Below are positions 1 through 8,642 of a stretch of 16,496 nt of DNA, piece after piece (positions within the stretch are counted from its first letter, which is position 1; every line of letters starts with the position of its first letter). The notes beneath the pieces were generated by a model that searched no databases, was not told where the DNA came from, and saw only the letters and a program-made list of their open reading frames with translations. Source of the DNA: DASPXY01 sp038227745 (lineage in GTDB: Bacteria; Planctomycetota; Planctomycetia; Gemmatales; Gemmataceae); assembly GCA_038227745.1 (NCBI GenBank), contig JBBRPS010000125.1, forward strand, positions 1-16,496. Reading direction: 5' to 3'. The position numbers and the translations under genes were made by a program.

Positions 1-23
1 AGGTGTAAGGCGTTTCCCAGATC

Positions 24-83
24 CGTTTAGCCGGGCGCCTCGGGCGAGCGCGTACGCGCTCGCCCGAGGCTCGCGGCTAAACG
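24..83. repeat. 60-base near-perfect palindrome upstream of fmt
   Basis: The two 30-base halves are reverse complements at 28 of 30 positions, centred on GCGTACGC at about 50-57. The ends read GTTTAGCC and GGCTAAAC, as in the elements at 2483-2532 and around 4071-4171. Bases 55-83 recur exactly at 4144-4172. The element occupies most of the gap before fmt and ends 24 bases before its start codon. Bases 1-23 hold no gene I can support, although a TAA at 6-8 could be the stop of an upstream gene. The element could act as a hairpin in RNA or as a REP/MITE-like unit; no function is proven. Confidence 0.85.
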
Positions 84-107
84 GGAGAGGAAAGGATCCT
101 TCCCGCG

Positions 108-1091
108 ATGAGACTCGTGATGATGGGCACCGGCACCTTTGCCGAGCCCACCTTCCTGGCCCTGCTCGGTTCGCGCCACCAGGTCGTCGGCCTGGTCACG
201 CAGCCCGACCGCCCCGTCGGCGCGGCGCGCGGCTCGACGCGCCAGACCGGCACCGGCATGAAGGCCCTCGCCGAGCAGCACGGGGTGCCGGTCTACCAGC
301 CCGAGAGCATCAACACCGCCGAGGGCGTCGCGAAGCTGCGCGAGTTCGCCCCGGACTTTCTGGTCGTCACCGCCTACGGGCAGATCCTCAACAACGACGT
401 GCTTTCGGTGACGCCGCACGGCGGCATCAACGTCCACGCCTCGCTGTTGCCGAAGTACCGCGGCGCTGCCCCGATTGCCTGGGCGATCTACCACGGCGAG
501 AAAGAAACGGGCGTGACGATCATCAAGATGTCGGTCGCCCTCGACGCCGGCGACATGCTGGCGCGCGAAGCAGTGGACATCGGCCCCGAGGAGACGGCGG
601 GCGAGCTGGAGGCGCGGCTCGGCCCGCTCGGCGCTCAGATGGCGCTGCGGGTGATCGAGCAGATTGAGGCGGGCACGGCGAAGGGCGACAAGCAGGATAA
701 GACACAGGCGACGAAGGCCCCGAAGCTGAAGAAGGAGAACGGCCTGATCGATTGGAGCCGCTCGGCGGAGCAGGTGTGCAACCAGATTCGGGCGATGCAG
801 CCGTGGCCGACGGCGTACACCTTCTTGCACCGAGAAGGCAAACCATCGATGCGAGTTATCGTGACGAGAGCCAGCTCGTCAAGTCCATACCCGTTTGCCG
901 ACTTCCCTCCCGGCAGCCTCGTTCTCGTTGCGCACATGCATCCGCATCTCGTAATGGTGAAGACCGGAGATGAGTTTGGTGTGGGAATTTCCGAACTTCA
1001 ACCTGCCGGTAAAAAACGGATGAGCGCTACCGAGTTCCTGCGTGGCAACCGGGTCCAGGACGGTGACCGCTTCGGACCTGAAACACCATGA
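108..1091 (+). CDS. fmt: Methionyl-tRNA formyltransferase
   Basis: This enzyme transfers a formyl group from 10-formyltetrahydrofolate to Met-tRNA(fMet) in the cytoplasm, making the initiator tRNA. The 327-residue protein opens with a Rossmann-like strand (MRLVMMGTGTFAEP). It carries the formyltransferase core INVHASLLPKYRGAAPI, with catalytic Asn108 and His110, and the partner Asp149 in LDAGDML. The C-terminal OB-like tRNA-binding domain begins near residue 210 (NGLIDWSRSAEQ, then AMQPWPTA). Length is normal for the family (about 310-330). Purine-rich GGAGAGGAAAGGA at 84-96 lies upstream of the ATG. The stop overlaps the rsmB start (ATGA), implying translational coupling. From about base 835 codon use changes: many codons end in A or T, unlike the strongly GC-ending first two thirds, but the frame stays intact. 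A def gene often precedes fmt and may lie just outside the window. Confidence 0.96.
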   Translation: MRLVMMGTGTFAEPTFLALLGSRHQVVGLVTQPDRPVGAARGSTRQTGTGMKALAEQHGVPVYQPESINTAEGVAKLREFAPDFLVVTAYGQILNNDVLSVTPHGGINVHASLLPKYRGAAPIAWAIYHGEKETGVTIIKMSVALDAGDMLAREAVDIGPEETAGELEARLGPLGAQMALRVIEQIEAGTAKGDKQDKTQATKAPKLKKENGLIDWSRSAEQVCNQIRAMQPWPTAYTFLHREGKPSMRVIVTRASSSSPYPFADFPPGSLVLVAHMHPHLVMVKTGDEFGVGISELQPAGKKRMSATEFLRGNRVQDGDRFGPETP

Positions 1092-2488
1092 ACCCGTCCC
1101 CTCCTGCCTTCCTCGGCAAACAGCACACGGCCCGCAGCCTCGCCCTGGACGTCTTGCTGGAGTGTCGTACCCGCGATGTCTTCATTCAGGAAATCCTCGA
1201 TCAGGGGTTGAGCCGCGCCGCCCTCTCCCCCGCCGACCGCCGCCTGGCGACGCAGCTCGCCTACGGCGTCCTGCGCCGCCGCGGCACCCTCGACGCGCTG
1301 CTGCGGCCGCTGATCCAGCGCGAGCCGCACAAGGTCGAAGCGTGGCTGCTGGACGCCCTGCGCCTCGGGGCCTTCCAGCTCGCCCTCCTCACGCACATTC
1401 CGCCGCACGCCGCCCTGAACGAAACCGTCGAGCTGGCGGCCCTCTTCGGCCGGCCCGGCGCCAAGGGCTTCCTCAACGGCGTCCTGCGCCGCCTCGCGCC
1501 CGTGTTCACCGATGAGCGCTCCGCAGTGCCGGCGGCGGATGCCCTGCCGCTGGAGGGCGGCGAGTATCGCCGCCTCGCCCGTCCTGTGCTTCCCGCGCCC
1601 GCGGAGCATCCGGTAGAATACTTGACGGCCGCGTTCGCCCTGCCGCGCTGGCTGGCGCAGCGCTGGCTCGACCGTCACGGCTGGGACGAGTGCGTGCGGC
1701 TCGGCTTCTGGTTCGCCGGGCCGGCCCCCCTGTGGCTGCGCTGCAACAGCCTCCGGACCGACCGCGACGCCCTCCTGGCAGCCCTGGCGAAGGCGGGCGT
1801 CCGTGCCGAGTCCGGGGACTACCCGCAGGCCGTGCGCCTGCTGGAGCCGGCGTCGATTCGGCAACTGCCGGGCTATGAGCAGGGCTGGTTCGCCGTGCAG
1901 GACCAGTCGGCGATGCGCGTCGCGGCGGCGCTCGCCCCTGCTCCCGGAAGCTGCGTCCTCGACCTGTGCGCCGCGCCGGGCGGCAAGACGACGCACCTGG
2001 CCGAGCTGATGCGGAACGAAGGCCAGGTGATTGCCTGCGACGTCGATGACGTGCGCCTGCGGACCGTGGCCGAGTTGGCGGCGCGGCTGGGCCTGACCTG
2101 CATCGAGACGGCTCGCCTGAACCCGGAGCGCAACGAGGATCCGCCAGCGGGGCCGTTCGACGCAATCCTGGTGGACGTTCCATGCAGCAACACCGGCGTG
2201 CTGGGGCGACGCCCCGAGGTGCGCTGGCGGCTCCGGCCCGACGACCTGAACCATTTGGTGCGACTGCAAACGAAACTCCTGCTCCTGGCGGCGGAGCGCG
2301 TGCGGCCGGGCGGGGCGGTGGTTTACTCGACGTGCAGTATCGAACCGGAGGAGAACCGGCAGGTGGTGGACGCGGTCTTGCAGGGAATACGGGAGTTGGT
2401 GCTGGAAGCGGACGAGGTGCAGTCGCCGGGCCAGCCCGCGGACGGCGGTTACTGGGCGCGACTGCGGCGGGCGTCGCAACCTGTTTAG
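1088..2488 (+). CDS. rsmB: 16S rRNA (cytosine-C5) methyltransferase, RsmB/Sun family
   Basis: The enzyme methylates C5 of a cytosine in 16S rRNA (C967 in E. coli) using S-adenosylmethionine. The 466-residue protein has an N-terminal NusB-like RNA-binding domain (about residues 10-150, including LAYGVLRRRGTLDALL and HAALNETVELA). A methyltransferase domain follows, with the SAM-binding loop VLDLCAAPGGKTTHLAEL. The motif IV Cys366 lies in VDVPCSNTGVLGRRPEVRW and the motif VI Cys416 in VVYSTCSIEPEENRQ; these are the two cysteines expected of m5C methyltransferases. The end, DGGYWARLRR, matches the usual family terminus, so the protein looks complete. It overlaps fmt by four bases, a common bacterial arrangement. 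The stop codon (2486-2488) lies inside a palindromic repeat, which also contributes part of the last sense codon. Confidence 0.95.
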   Translation: MNPSPPAFLGKQHTARSLALDVLLECRTRDVFIQEILDQGLSRAALSPADRRLATQLAYGVLRRRGTLDALLRPLIQREPHKVEAWLLDALRLGAFQLALLTHIPPHAALNETVELAALFGRPGAKGFLNGVLRRLAPVFTDERSAVPAADALPLEGGEYRRLARPVLPAPAEHPVEYLTAAFALPRWLAQRWLDRHGWDECVRLGFWFAGPAPLWLRCNSLRTDRDALLAALAKAGVRAESGDYPQAVRLLEPASIRQLPGYEQGWFAVQDQSAMRVAAALAPAPGSCVLDLCAAPGGKTTHLAELMRNEGQVIACDVDDVRLRTVAELAARLGLTCIETARLNPERNEDPPAGPFDAILVDVPCSNTGVLGRRPEVRWRLRPDDLNHLVRLQTKLLLLAAERVRPGGAVVYSTCSIEPEENRQVVDAVLQGIRELVLEADEVQSPGQPADGGYWARLRRASQPV

Positions 2489-2532
2489 CCGCGGTTCGCA
2501 GAACCGCACGTTTCTGCGAACCGCGGCTAAAC
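2483..2532. repeat. 21-bp perfect inverted repeat between rsmB and miaB
   Basis: The arms at 2483-2503 and 2512-2532 are exact reverse complements around an 8-base spacer. The outer ends are GTTTAGCC and GGCTAAAC, shared with the palindromes at 24-83 and 4071-4171, but the core differs (GCGGTTCGCAGAA). A second foldback is possible inside it: GCGGTTC at 2491-2497 with GAACCGC at 2501-2507. The rsmB TAG stop is part of the left end. There is no T-run, so it is not a standard intrinsic terminator, although the hairpin could slow or stabilise RNA between rsmB and miaB. Confidence 0.9.
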
Positions 2533-2557
2533 GGAGCATAACGGACAGGGTTGGAGC

Positions 2558-4018
<1,461 letters not shown>

Positions 4019-4039
4019 AGAATAAAGGCGATGGGAACG

Positions 4040-4202
4040 TTACTGGGTCCCGCATGGCTAAAGCGCGCTCGTTTAGCCGCGAGCGCTGAGCCAGATCCCG
4101 CTGCGCGGGGGCGAGCGGGTGAGCCAGATCCGCTGCGCGGGCTCGCGCTCGCCCGAGGCTCGCGGCTAAACGAGCGCGCTTTAGCCATGCGGCCCTCAGT
4201 AA
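4040..4202. repeat. Large nested inverted repeat filling the miaB-glnE gap
   Basis: A 34-bp perfect inverted repeat pairs 4051-4084 with 4158-4191. The arms extend imperfectly outward to TTACTG at 4040-4045 and CAGTAA at 4197-4202. Each arm holds two copies of the terminal motif in opposite orientation (GGCTAAA then GTTTAGCC), as though one palindromic unit were nested in another. Bases 4144-4172 are identical to 55-83 of the fmt-side element. It leaves only 21 bases after miaB and 15 before glnE. No transposase or clear target duplication is visible. Inference: a compound repeat built by insertion of one family member into another. Confidence 0.85.
4087..4141 (+). repeat. Two-copy direct repeat inside the nested element
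   Basis: TGAGCCAGATCC followed by GCTGCGCGGG occurs at 4087-4109 (with one extra C) and again at 4120-4141, a period of 33 bases. It lies in the interior of the nested inverted repeat. CCAGATCC also immediately precedes the palindrome at the left edge of the window (about 17-24), suggesting these bases belong to the repeat family rather than to unique spacer. Confidence 0.75.
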
Positions 4203-4217
4203 TCGGAACTCTTTCAC

Positions 4218-7200
4218 ATGCAACTCGACCACCTCCGTCATTGTCTGGACTCCCCCGAGCAGGCGCGCCCCCTGCTCCACACCTGGAATCTGCGCGACCA
4301 CGCCCGCGCCCGCCAGAACCTCAAGCACATCGCCGACTCCATCGGCCTCGACGGCCTCAACGAGTTGTGCCCCTGGCTCGGCCGCTTCCTGCCGCGCGCC
4401 CCCGACCCCGACATGGCCCTGAACAACTTCGAGCGCTACCTCGACAGCCCCGAGGGCCAGGCCCAGCGCCCCCGCCTCCTCGAGTCGCGCGCCCGCTCCC
4501 TGGAAAAGCTCCTGGAACTGCTCGGCACCAGCCAGTTCTTCAGCGACCTGCTCGCCCTCCACCCCGACTACCTCGACATGCTGCGCGTCGCCCTGCGCGA
4601 CAGCCCCAGCCGCGCCGAGTTGCTCGCCCAGCTTCAGGGCGAGATCGACGCCGCTTACGAGGACTCCGCCGTCCTGCGCGCCTTCCGCCGCTTCCGGCAG
4701 CGCCAGGTCCTGCGCATTGGCACCAACGACATCATCCGCGACCGCCCTCTCGAAGAGATCACGCGCGACATCTCGCGCGTCGCCGACACCGCCCTGGAGG
4801 TCGCCCTGGCCACCGCCCGCCGCCACATCGGCCGGCGCTTCGGCGAACCGTACACCGCCTCCGGCCAGCCGGCGCGCTGCGTCGTCCTCGCCTTCGGCAA
4901 GCTCGGCGGCAAGGAGCTGAACTACAGCAGCGACATCGACCTGATGTTCCTCTACGACGAGGAGGGCGACACGCGCGGCCAGCGCGTCACCAGCATCGAC
5001 AACGGCGAGTTCTTCAGCCGCGTCGTCGGCGACGTCGTCCGCCTCCTGTCCGCCCACACCGGCGACGGCCAGGCCTACCGCGTCGATCTGCGCCTGCGCC
5101 CCGAGGGGCTGCGCGGCCCCCTCGCCCGCAGCCTCGCCAGCACGCTGTCCTACTACGACACCATGGGCCGCACCTGGGAGCGGCAGGCGCTCATCAAGGT
5201 GCGGCCGGTCGCCGGCGACATGCGCCTGGGCGAGGAGTTCCTGCGCGCCATCGAGGGCTTCATCTACCGCAAATACCTCAGTTTCGCCGAGATCAACGGC
5301 ATCAAGGCGCTGAAGCGGCAGATGGAGAAGAAGGCCAGCCGCGCCGGCGTCAGCGACAAGGAGGTCAAGACGGGGCACGGCGGCATCCGCGACGTCGAAT
5401 TCAGCATCCAGTTCCTGCAACTGCTCAACGGCGGCGACCTGCCCGAGGTCCGCCAGCGCAACACCCTCAAGGCCCTGCAAGCCCTCGAACACGTCGGCTG
5501 TCTGACCGACCAGGAGTACACCATCCTCGAGGATTCCTACCGCTTCCTGCGCAAGACCGAGCACCGCCTGCAGCTCATGTTCGACCTGCAGACGCACCGC
5601 CTGCCCGACTCCGAGGAGGAGATGGCCAAGCTCGCCCTGCGCATGGGCTACAAGGCGGAGCCCCACGGGGCGCAGCCCGTGGGCTTGACCGGGGAGGCGC
5701 CGGACGGCTCGCCGCTGGCCGCCTTCCTGCGCGACTACCGCGAGAAGACCAAGCTGACGCGCAAGATCCTCGACCATTTGCTGCACCAGACGTTCGAGGG
5801 CCAGGACGGACAGGCCGAGCCGGAGTCCGACCTCATCCTCGACCCCGACCCCGAGCCGGAGACCATCCGGGCGGTGCTGGGCCGCTACCCGTTCCGCGAC
5901 CCCCTCGCCGCCTACCAGAACCTCACGCAGCTCGGCCGCGAGTCGGTGCCGTTCCTGTCCACGCGCCGCTGCCGTCACTTCCTCGCCAGCATCGCCCCGC
6001 GCCTGCTCAGTGCCCTCGCCGAGACGCCCGACCCCGACATGGCCCTGGTCAACCTCGAACAGGTGTCCGCTTCGCTCGGCGGCAAGGCCGTCCTCTGGGA
6101 ACTGTTCAGCTTCGACACGCCCAGCCTCAAGCTCTACGTCGATCTGTGCGCCTGGAGCCAGTTCCTCTCGGAGATCCTCATCAGCAACCCGGGCATGATC
6201 GACGAGCTGCTCGACAGCCTGCTGCTCGACCAGCCGCGGTCAGCCGACGAGCTGCGGCAGGAGCTGGCCGACCTGTGCCGCGGCGCCACCGACCTCGACC
6301 CGATCCTGCACAGCTTCCAGAAAAAGGAGCTGCTGCGGATCGGCGTGCGCGACATCCTCGGCAAGGACGCCGTGCAGGCCACCACCGCCGCCCTGAGCGA
6401 CGTGGCCGAGACGATCCTGGTGCAGGTGGCGTCGCTGCAGTACGCGCCGCTGGCGGCCCGCTACGGCCCGCCCTACCTCACCGACGGGCCGCGCGCCGGT
6501 CAGCCGAGCCGCTACGCCGTGCTCGGCCTGGGCAAGCTGGGCAGCCGCGAGATGAGCTACCAGAGCGACCTGGACCTGATCATGCTCTACGAGGGCGACG
6601 GCCGGACGGGGCCGCCGCCGGGGGCATCGCGCTTCGAGCAGTTCGAGCTGACGGACAACTTCCACTTCTTCACGGAGCTGGCGCGGAAGGTGATCAAGGC
6701 GGCGAGCTACGCCGGGCCGCTGGGGCGCCTGTACCAGGTGGACATGCGGCTGCGGCCGACGGGCAAGTCGGGCAGCCTGGTGCTGCCGCTGTGCGAGTTC
6801 CGCCGCTATTACGACACCGGCGGGGCGCAGCTCTGGGAACGGCAGGCGCTGACGCGGGCGCGGGTGGTGTACGGCGACGCCGACTTCGGTCGCGAGGTGC
6901 TGGACGCGGTCCACGGGGCGGCGTACGGCCCGCGCTGGTCGCCGGCGCTTGCCGACGAGATCGTGACCATGCGCGACCGGCTGGAGGCGAGCGGCGGCGA
7001 GCGCGACCTGAAGCGCGGCTTCGGCGGCATGATCGACGTCGAGTTCCTGGTGCAGATGTTCCGCGTGAAATACGCCCGGGACCTCCCGGCGCTGCGCGCG
7101 ACCAACACCTGGGAAGCGCTGGCCGCCCTGCACGGCGTGGGGCTGCTCGCCGCGGAGGATTACCGGACGCTGCGGACCTGTTATGACTTCCTCCGCCTGG

Positions 7201-7409
7201 TCGAGAGCCGGCTGCGGGTCGTCCACAACCGCACCCTGGACGAGCTGCCGGGCACGCCAGAGGACGTGGAGAAGCTGGCCCGCCGGCTCAGCTTCGAGCC
7301 GGGCGCCGCGGGCAGCGCCGCCGCACAGTTCCTGGCGCAGCTGGACCAGCACCTGGTCGGGACACGCGCGCTGTTCCTGCGGCTGGTGGAACGCGAGCGC
7401 GGCGGCTGA
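4218..7409 (+). CDS. glnE: Bifunctional glutamine synthetase adenylyltransferase/adenylyl-removing enzyme
   Basis: GlnE adds AMP to, and removes it from, glutamine synthetase subunits in response to PII and glutamine, setting the rate of ammonium assimilation. The 1063-residue protein has the expected duplicated architecture. The N-terminal adenylyl-removing nucleotidyltransferase half carries FGKLGGKELNYSSDIDL (Asp239/Asp241), followed by a helical domain with GHGGIRDVEFSIQFLQL. The C-terminal adenylyltransferase half carries LGKLGSREMSYQSDLDL (Asp784/Asp786), followed by GFGGMIDVEFLVQMF. It is longer than E. coli GlnE (946 residues). Part of the extra length is a short palindrome-encoded stretch near residues 481-490, and part is an acidic linker (ESDLILDPDPEPE) between the halves. 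No convincing Shine-Dalgarno precedes the ATG, and the leader is nearly all repeat. No glnA or glnB lies in the window. Confidence 0.95.
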   Translation: MQLDHLRHCLDSPEQARPLLHTWNLRDHARARQNLKHIADSIGLDGLNELCPWLGRFLPRAPDPDMALNNFERYLDSPEGQAQRPRLLESRARSLEKLLELLGTSQFFSDLLALHPDYLDMLRVALRDSPSRAELLAQLQGEIDAAYEDSAVLRAFRRFRQRQVLRIGTNDIIRDRPLEEITRDISRVADTALEVALATARRHIGRRFGEPYTASGQPARCVVLAFGKLGGKELNYSSDIDLMFLYDEEGDTRGQRVTSIDNGEFFSRVVGDVVRLLSAHTGDGQAYRVDLRLRPEGLRGPLARSLASTLSYYDTMGRTWERQALIKVRPVAGDMRLGEEFLRAIEGFIYRKYLSFAEINGIKALKRQMEKKASRAGVSDKEVKTGHGGIRDVEFSIQFLQLLNGGDLPEVRQRNTLKALQALEHVGCLTDQEYTILEDSYRFLRKTEHRLQLMFDLQTHRLPDSEEEMAKLALRMGYKAEPHGAQPVGLTGEAPDGSPLAAFLRDYREKTKLTRKILDHLLHQTFEGQDGQAEPESDLILDPDPEPETIRAVLGRYPFRDPLAAYQNLTQLGRESVPFLSTRRCRHFLASIAPRLLSALAETPDPDMALVNLEQVSASLGGKAVLWELFSFDTPSLKLYVDLCAWSQFLSEILISNPGMIDELLDSLLLDQPRSADELRQELADLCRGATDLDPILHSFQKKELLRIGVRDILGKDAVQATTAALSDVAETILVQVASLQYAPLAARYGPPYLTDGPRAGQPSRYAVLGLGKLGSREMSYQSDLDLIMLYEGDGRTGPPPGASRFEQFELTDNFHFFTELARKVIKAASYAGPLGRLYQVDMRLRPTGKSGSLVLPLCEFRRYYDTGGAQLWERQALTRARVVYGDADFGREVLDAVHGAAYGPRWSPALADEIVTMRDRLEASGGERDLKRGFGGMIDVEFLVQMFRVKYARDLPALRATNTWEALAALHGVGLLAAEDYRTLRTCYDFLRLVESRLRVVHNRTLDELPGTPEDVEKLARRLSFEPGAAGSAAAQFLAQLDQHLVGTRALFLRLVERERGG
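5659..5685. repeat. Palindromic insertion inside the glnE reading frame
   Basis: Left arm 5659-5669 (AGCCCCACGGG) pairs with right arm 5676-5685 (CCCGTGGGCT), with one bulged C and a GCGCAG loop. It encodes roughly PHGAQPVGL in GlnE, between RMGYKAE and EAPDGSPLAAFLRDYREKT, where other GlnE proteins, as I recall them, run without such a stretch. The frame is preserved. Inference: a short palindromic repeat inserted in a tolerant loop of the protein. Confidence 0.6.
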
Positions 7410-7469
7410 GGGAGCGTGGGGCGAACGCGAAACGGCAAGCCTTCCCCGCGCCGCCCCTCGTTCGCTCCC
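7410..7469 (+). terminator. Possible hairpin after glnE
   Basis: GGGAGCG directly after the glnE stop (7410-7416) pairs with CGCTCCC at 7463-7469. An alternative extension pairs GCGAACG near 7421-7427 with CGTTCGC. There is no T-run downstream, so Rho-independent termination is doubtful. The same dyad lies about 40-100 bases upstream of the predicted sigma-54 start and could instead be an activator-binding site. Low confidence either way. Confidence 0.3.
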
Positions 7470-7484
7470 ACCGGACCGAGCCAC

Positions 7485-7500
7485 GGGCACCGCGTTTGCT
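7485..7500 (+). promoter_or_regulatory. Sigma-54-like promoter upstream of the PP2C gene
   Basis: GGGCACCGCGTTTGCT compares with the sigma-54 consensus TGGCACGNNNNTTGCW at 10 of 12 defined positions. It has GG (7486-7487) and GC (7498-7499) at the obligatory 10-base separation. Predicted transcription start is near 7511, giving a leader of about 69 bases before the ATG at 7580. No enhancer-binding activator is encoded in the window. Confidence 0.55.
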
Positions 7501-7512
7501 ACTCACTTATCC

Positions 7513-7546
7513 CCCCGGCGGCACCGGGGCGCAGAGAGCGACTCTG
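7513..7546 (+). promoter_or_regulatory. Two tandem hairpins in the predicted PP2C leader
   Basis: Hairpin 1 is CCCCGG (7513-7518) with CCGGGG (7524-7529) around a 5-base loop. Hairpin 2 is CAGAG (7532-7536) with CTCTG (7542-7546) around AGCGA. They are two bases apart and would lie at the very 5' end of the predicted transcript. ANTAR proteins bind paired hairpins, but those have six-base loops with A at position 1 and G at position 4. These loops have five bases and only the second starts with A and has G at position 4, so the match is partial. Confidence 0.3.
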
Positions 7547-7579
7547 TTCATCTCTTACCCGATCCACGGAGAGCGCGCC

Positions 7580-8467
7580 ATGACCACGGCCCAGGCCGAC
7601 AGCCAATCCACCCCGCCCGAGCTGATTTACACCGCTCAGCTTGCCTTGACGGTACGCAGCTGCGGCGCCACCGACCGGGGGCTCGTTCGCCAGAAGAACG
7701 AGGACCAGTTCCTGATCGCGCGCATGGTGAAGTCCCTGCGCATCCAGCAATCGAGCCTCCCGGAGCCGAAGACGAAGTGGGGCGACGAGAGCGCCCACCT
7801 GTTCGTCGTCGCCGACGGCATGGGCGGCCACCGCGCCGGCGACCAGGCCAGCGCCCTGGCCCTCGAGACGATCGAGGACTTCATGCTCAACACCTGCAAG
7901 TGGTTCTTCCACCTGGAGGGGACGGAGGGACAGAACGTACTCCACGAGTTCCAGGACGCCCTGCGGCAGGCGGACCGTCGTGTCTATGAGGCGTCCGTAC
8001 GGCGACCGGAACTGTTCGGCATGGGCACGACGCTGACGATGGCCTACTCCATCGGCGGGGACCTGTTCCTCGCCCATGTCGGCGACAGTCGCTGTTACCT
8101 GATTCGTGGGGAGGAGTTCCACCAGCTCACGCACGACCACACCCTGGTCGGCGAGATGGTACGCCAGGGCGGGCTGACGCCCGAGCAGGCAGCGCACCAC
8201 CGGCTGCGCCACGTTATCACGAACGCGGTCGGCGGCACCGAACCCGGCGTGCGCGTCGAACTGCACAAGGTCGCCCTGGAGGCGGGTGACCGAGTTCTGC
8301 TCTGTTCGGACGGGCTTAGCGGCGAGGTGGCGGAGGAGCAGATTCGGGCCATTCTCGGCGAAGAGCCGGAGCCGGAGCCGGCGTGCGCGCGCCTGGTGGA
8401 GGCGGCGAAGGCGCACGGTGGGCGCGACAACATCACGGTCATCGTCGCCCGCTTCGACGCGGAGTAA
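7580..8467 (+). CDS. PP2C-family serine/threonine protein phosphatase
   Basis: This is a metal-dependent phosphatase expected to remove phosphate from Ser/Thr residues of proteins, opposing Hanks-type kinases. The 295-residue protein shows the PP2C metal-binding motifs in order: Asp42 in RQKNEDQF, Asp79-Gly80 in VVADGMGGH, Asp244 in LLCSDGLSG and Asp283 in GGRDNITVIVA. GMGTTLT and HVGDSRCYLIR are also typical. About 30 residues between the first two motifs (QQSSLPEPKTKWGDES) form an insertion relative to compact PP2Cs. No membrane segment or sensor domain is present, so it is probably soluble and cytoplasmic. The ATG at 7580 is chosen because GGAGAG (7568-7573) lies 6 bases upstream. An in-frame extension to 7496 would cover the likely promoter and is unlikely. 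No kinase gene is adjacent and the substrate is unknown. Confidence 0.92.
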   Translation: MTTAQADSQSTPPELIYTAQLALTVRSCGATDRGLVRQKNEDQFLIARMVKSLRIQQSSLPEPKTKWGDESAHLFVVADGMGGHRAGDQASALALETIEDFMLNTCKWFFHLEGTEGQNVLHEFQDALRQADRRVYEASVRRPELFGMGTTLTMAYSIGGDLFLAHVGDSRCYLIRGEEFHQLTHDHTLVGEMVRQGGLTPEQAAHHRLRHVITNAVGGTEPGVRVELHKVALEAGDRVLLCSDGLSGEVAEEQIRAILGEEPEPEPACARLVEAAKAHGGRDNITVIVARFDAE

Positions 8468-8522
8468 GTTTCCCCCAAGGAGCGGAGGTTGGGCCAGGTT
8501 TTTCCTGACCGATCTCGTCTTG

Positions 8523-8538
8523 AGGCGCGGGAATTGCT
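8523..8538 (+). promoter_or_regulatory. Sigma-54-like promoter upstream of the ANTAR gene
   Basis: AGGCGCGGGAATTGCT matches TGGCACGNNNNTTGCW at 10 of 12 defined positions. GG (8524-8525) and GC (8536-8537) are separated by 10 bases, and the TTGCT box is complete. The predicted start is near 8549, leaving a leader of about 94 bases. The 175-base gap between the PP2C and ANTAR genes otherwise holds a G-run (8569-8576), which I cannot assign. Confidence 0.55.
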
Positions 8539-8642
8539 TTTCTCCTCACCAATCCTGTTTCGGCACGGCGGGGGGGCCGCGTGGGAGAGCCAATGGGGCT
8601 ACGAGACAGGGATCGTGTCAGCGCAATGAGGAGCAACACGTT

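Noticed and set aside
1..23. End of an upstream gene such as def
   Set aside because: Only a TAA at 6-8 is visible; there is too little sequence to identify a gene.
4031..7186. Plus-strand frame of 1051 codons overlapping glnE in another frame
   Set aside because: It is Arg/Pro/Ala-rich with no motif, whereas the glnE frame has both nucleotidyltransferase signatures.
7496..7579. Longer N-terminus for the PP2C protein
   Set aside because: The extension would cover the proposed promoter and hairpins, and the downstream ATG has a good ribosome site.
8587..8619. Possible ANTAR RNA hairpins in the leader of the ANTAR gene itself
   Set aside because: Only four-base stems form (AGCC/GGCT and GACA/TGTC), and the loops are not six bases with A1 and G4.
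8286..8642. Longer N-terminus for the ANTAR protein
   Set aside because: It would overlap the end of the PP2C gene, and the receiver begins naturally a few residues after the ATG at 8643, which has GAGGAG upstream.
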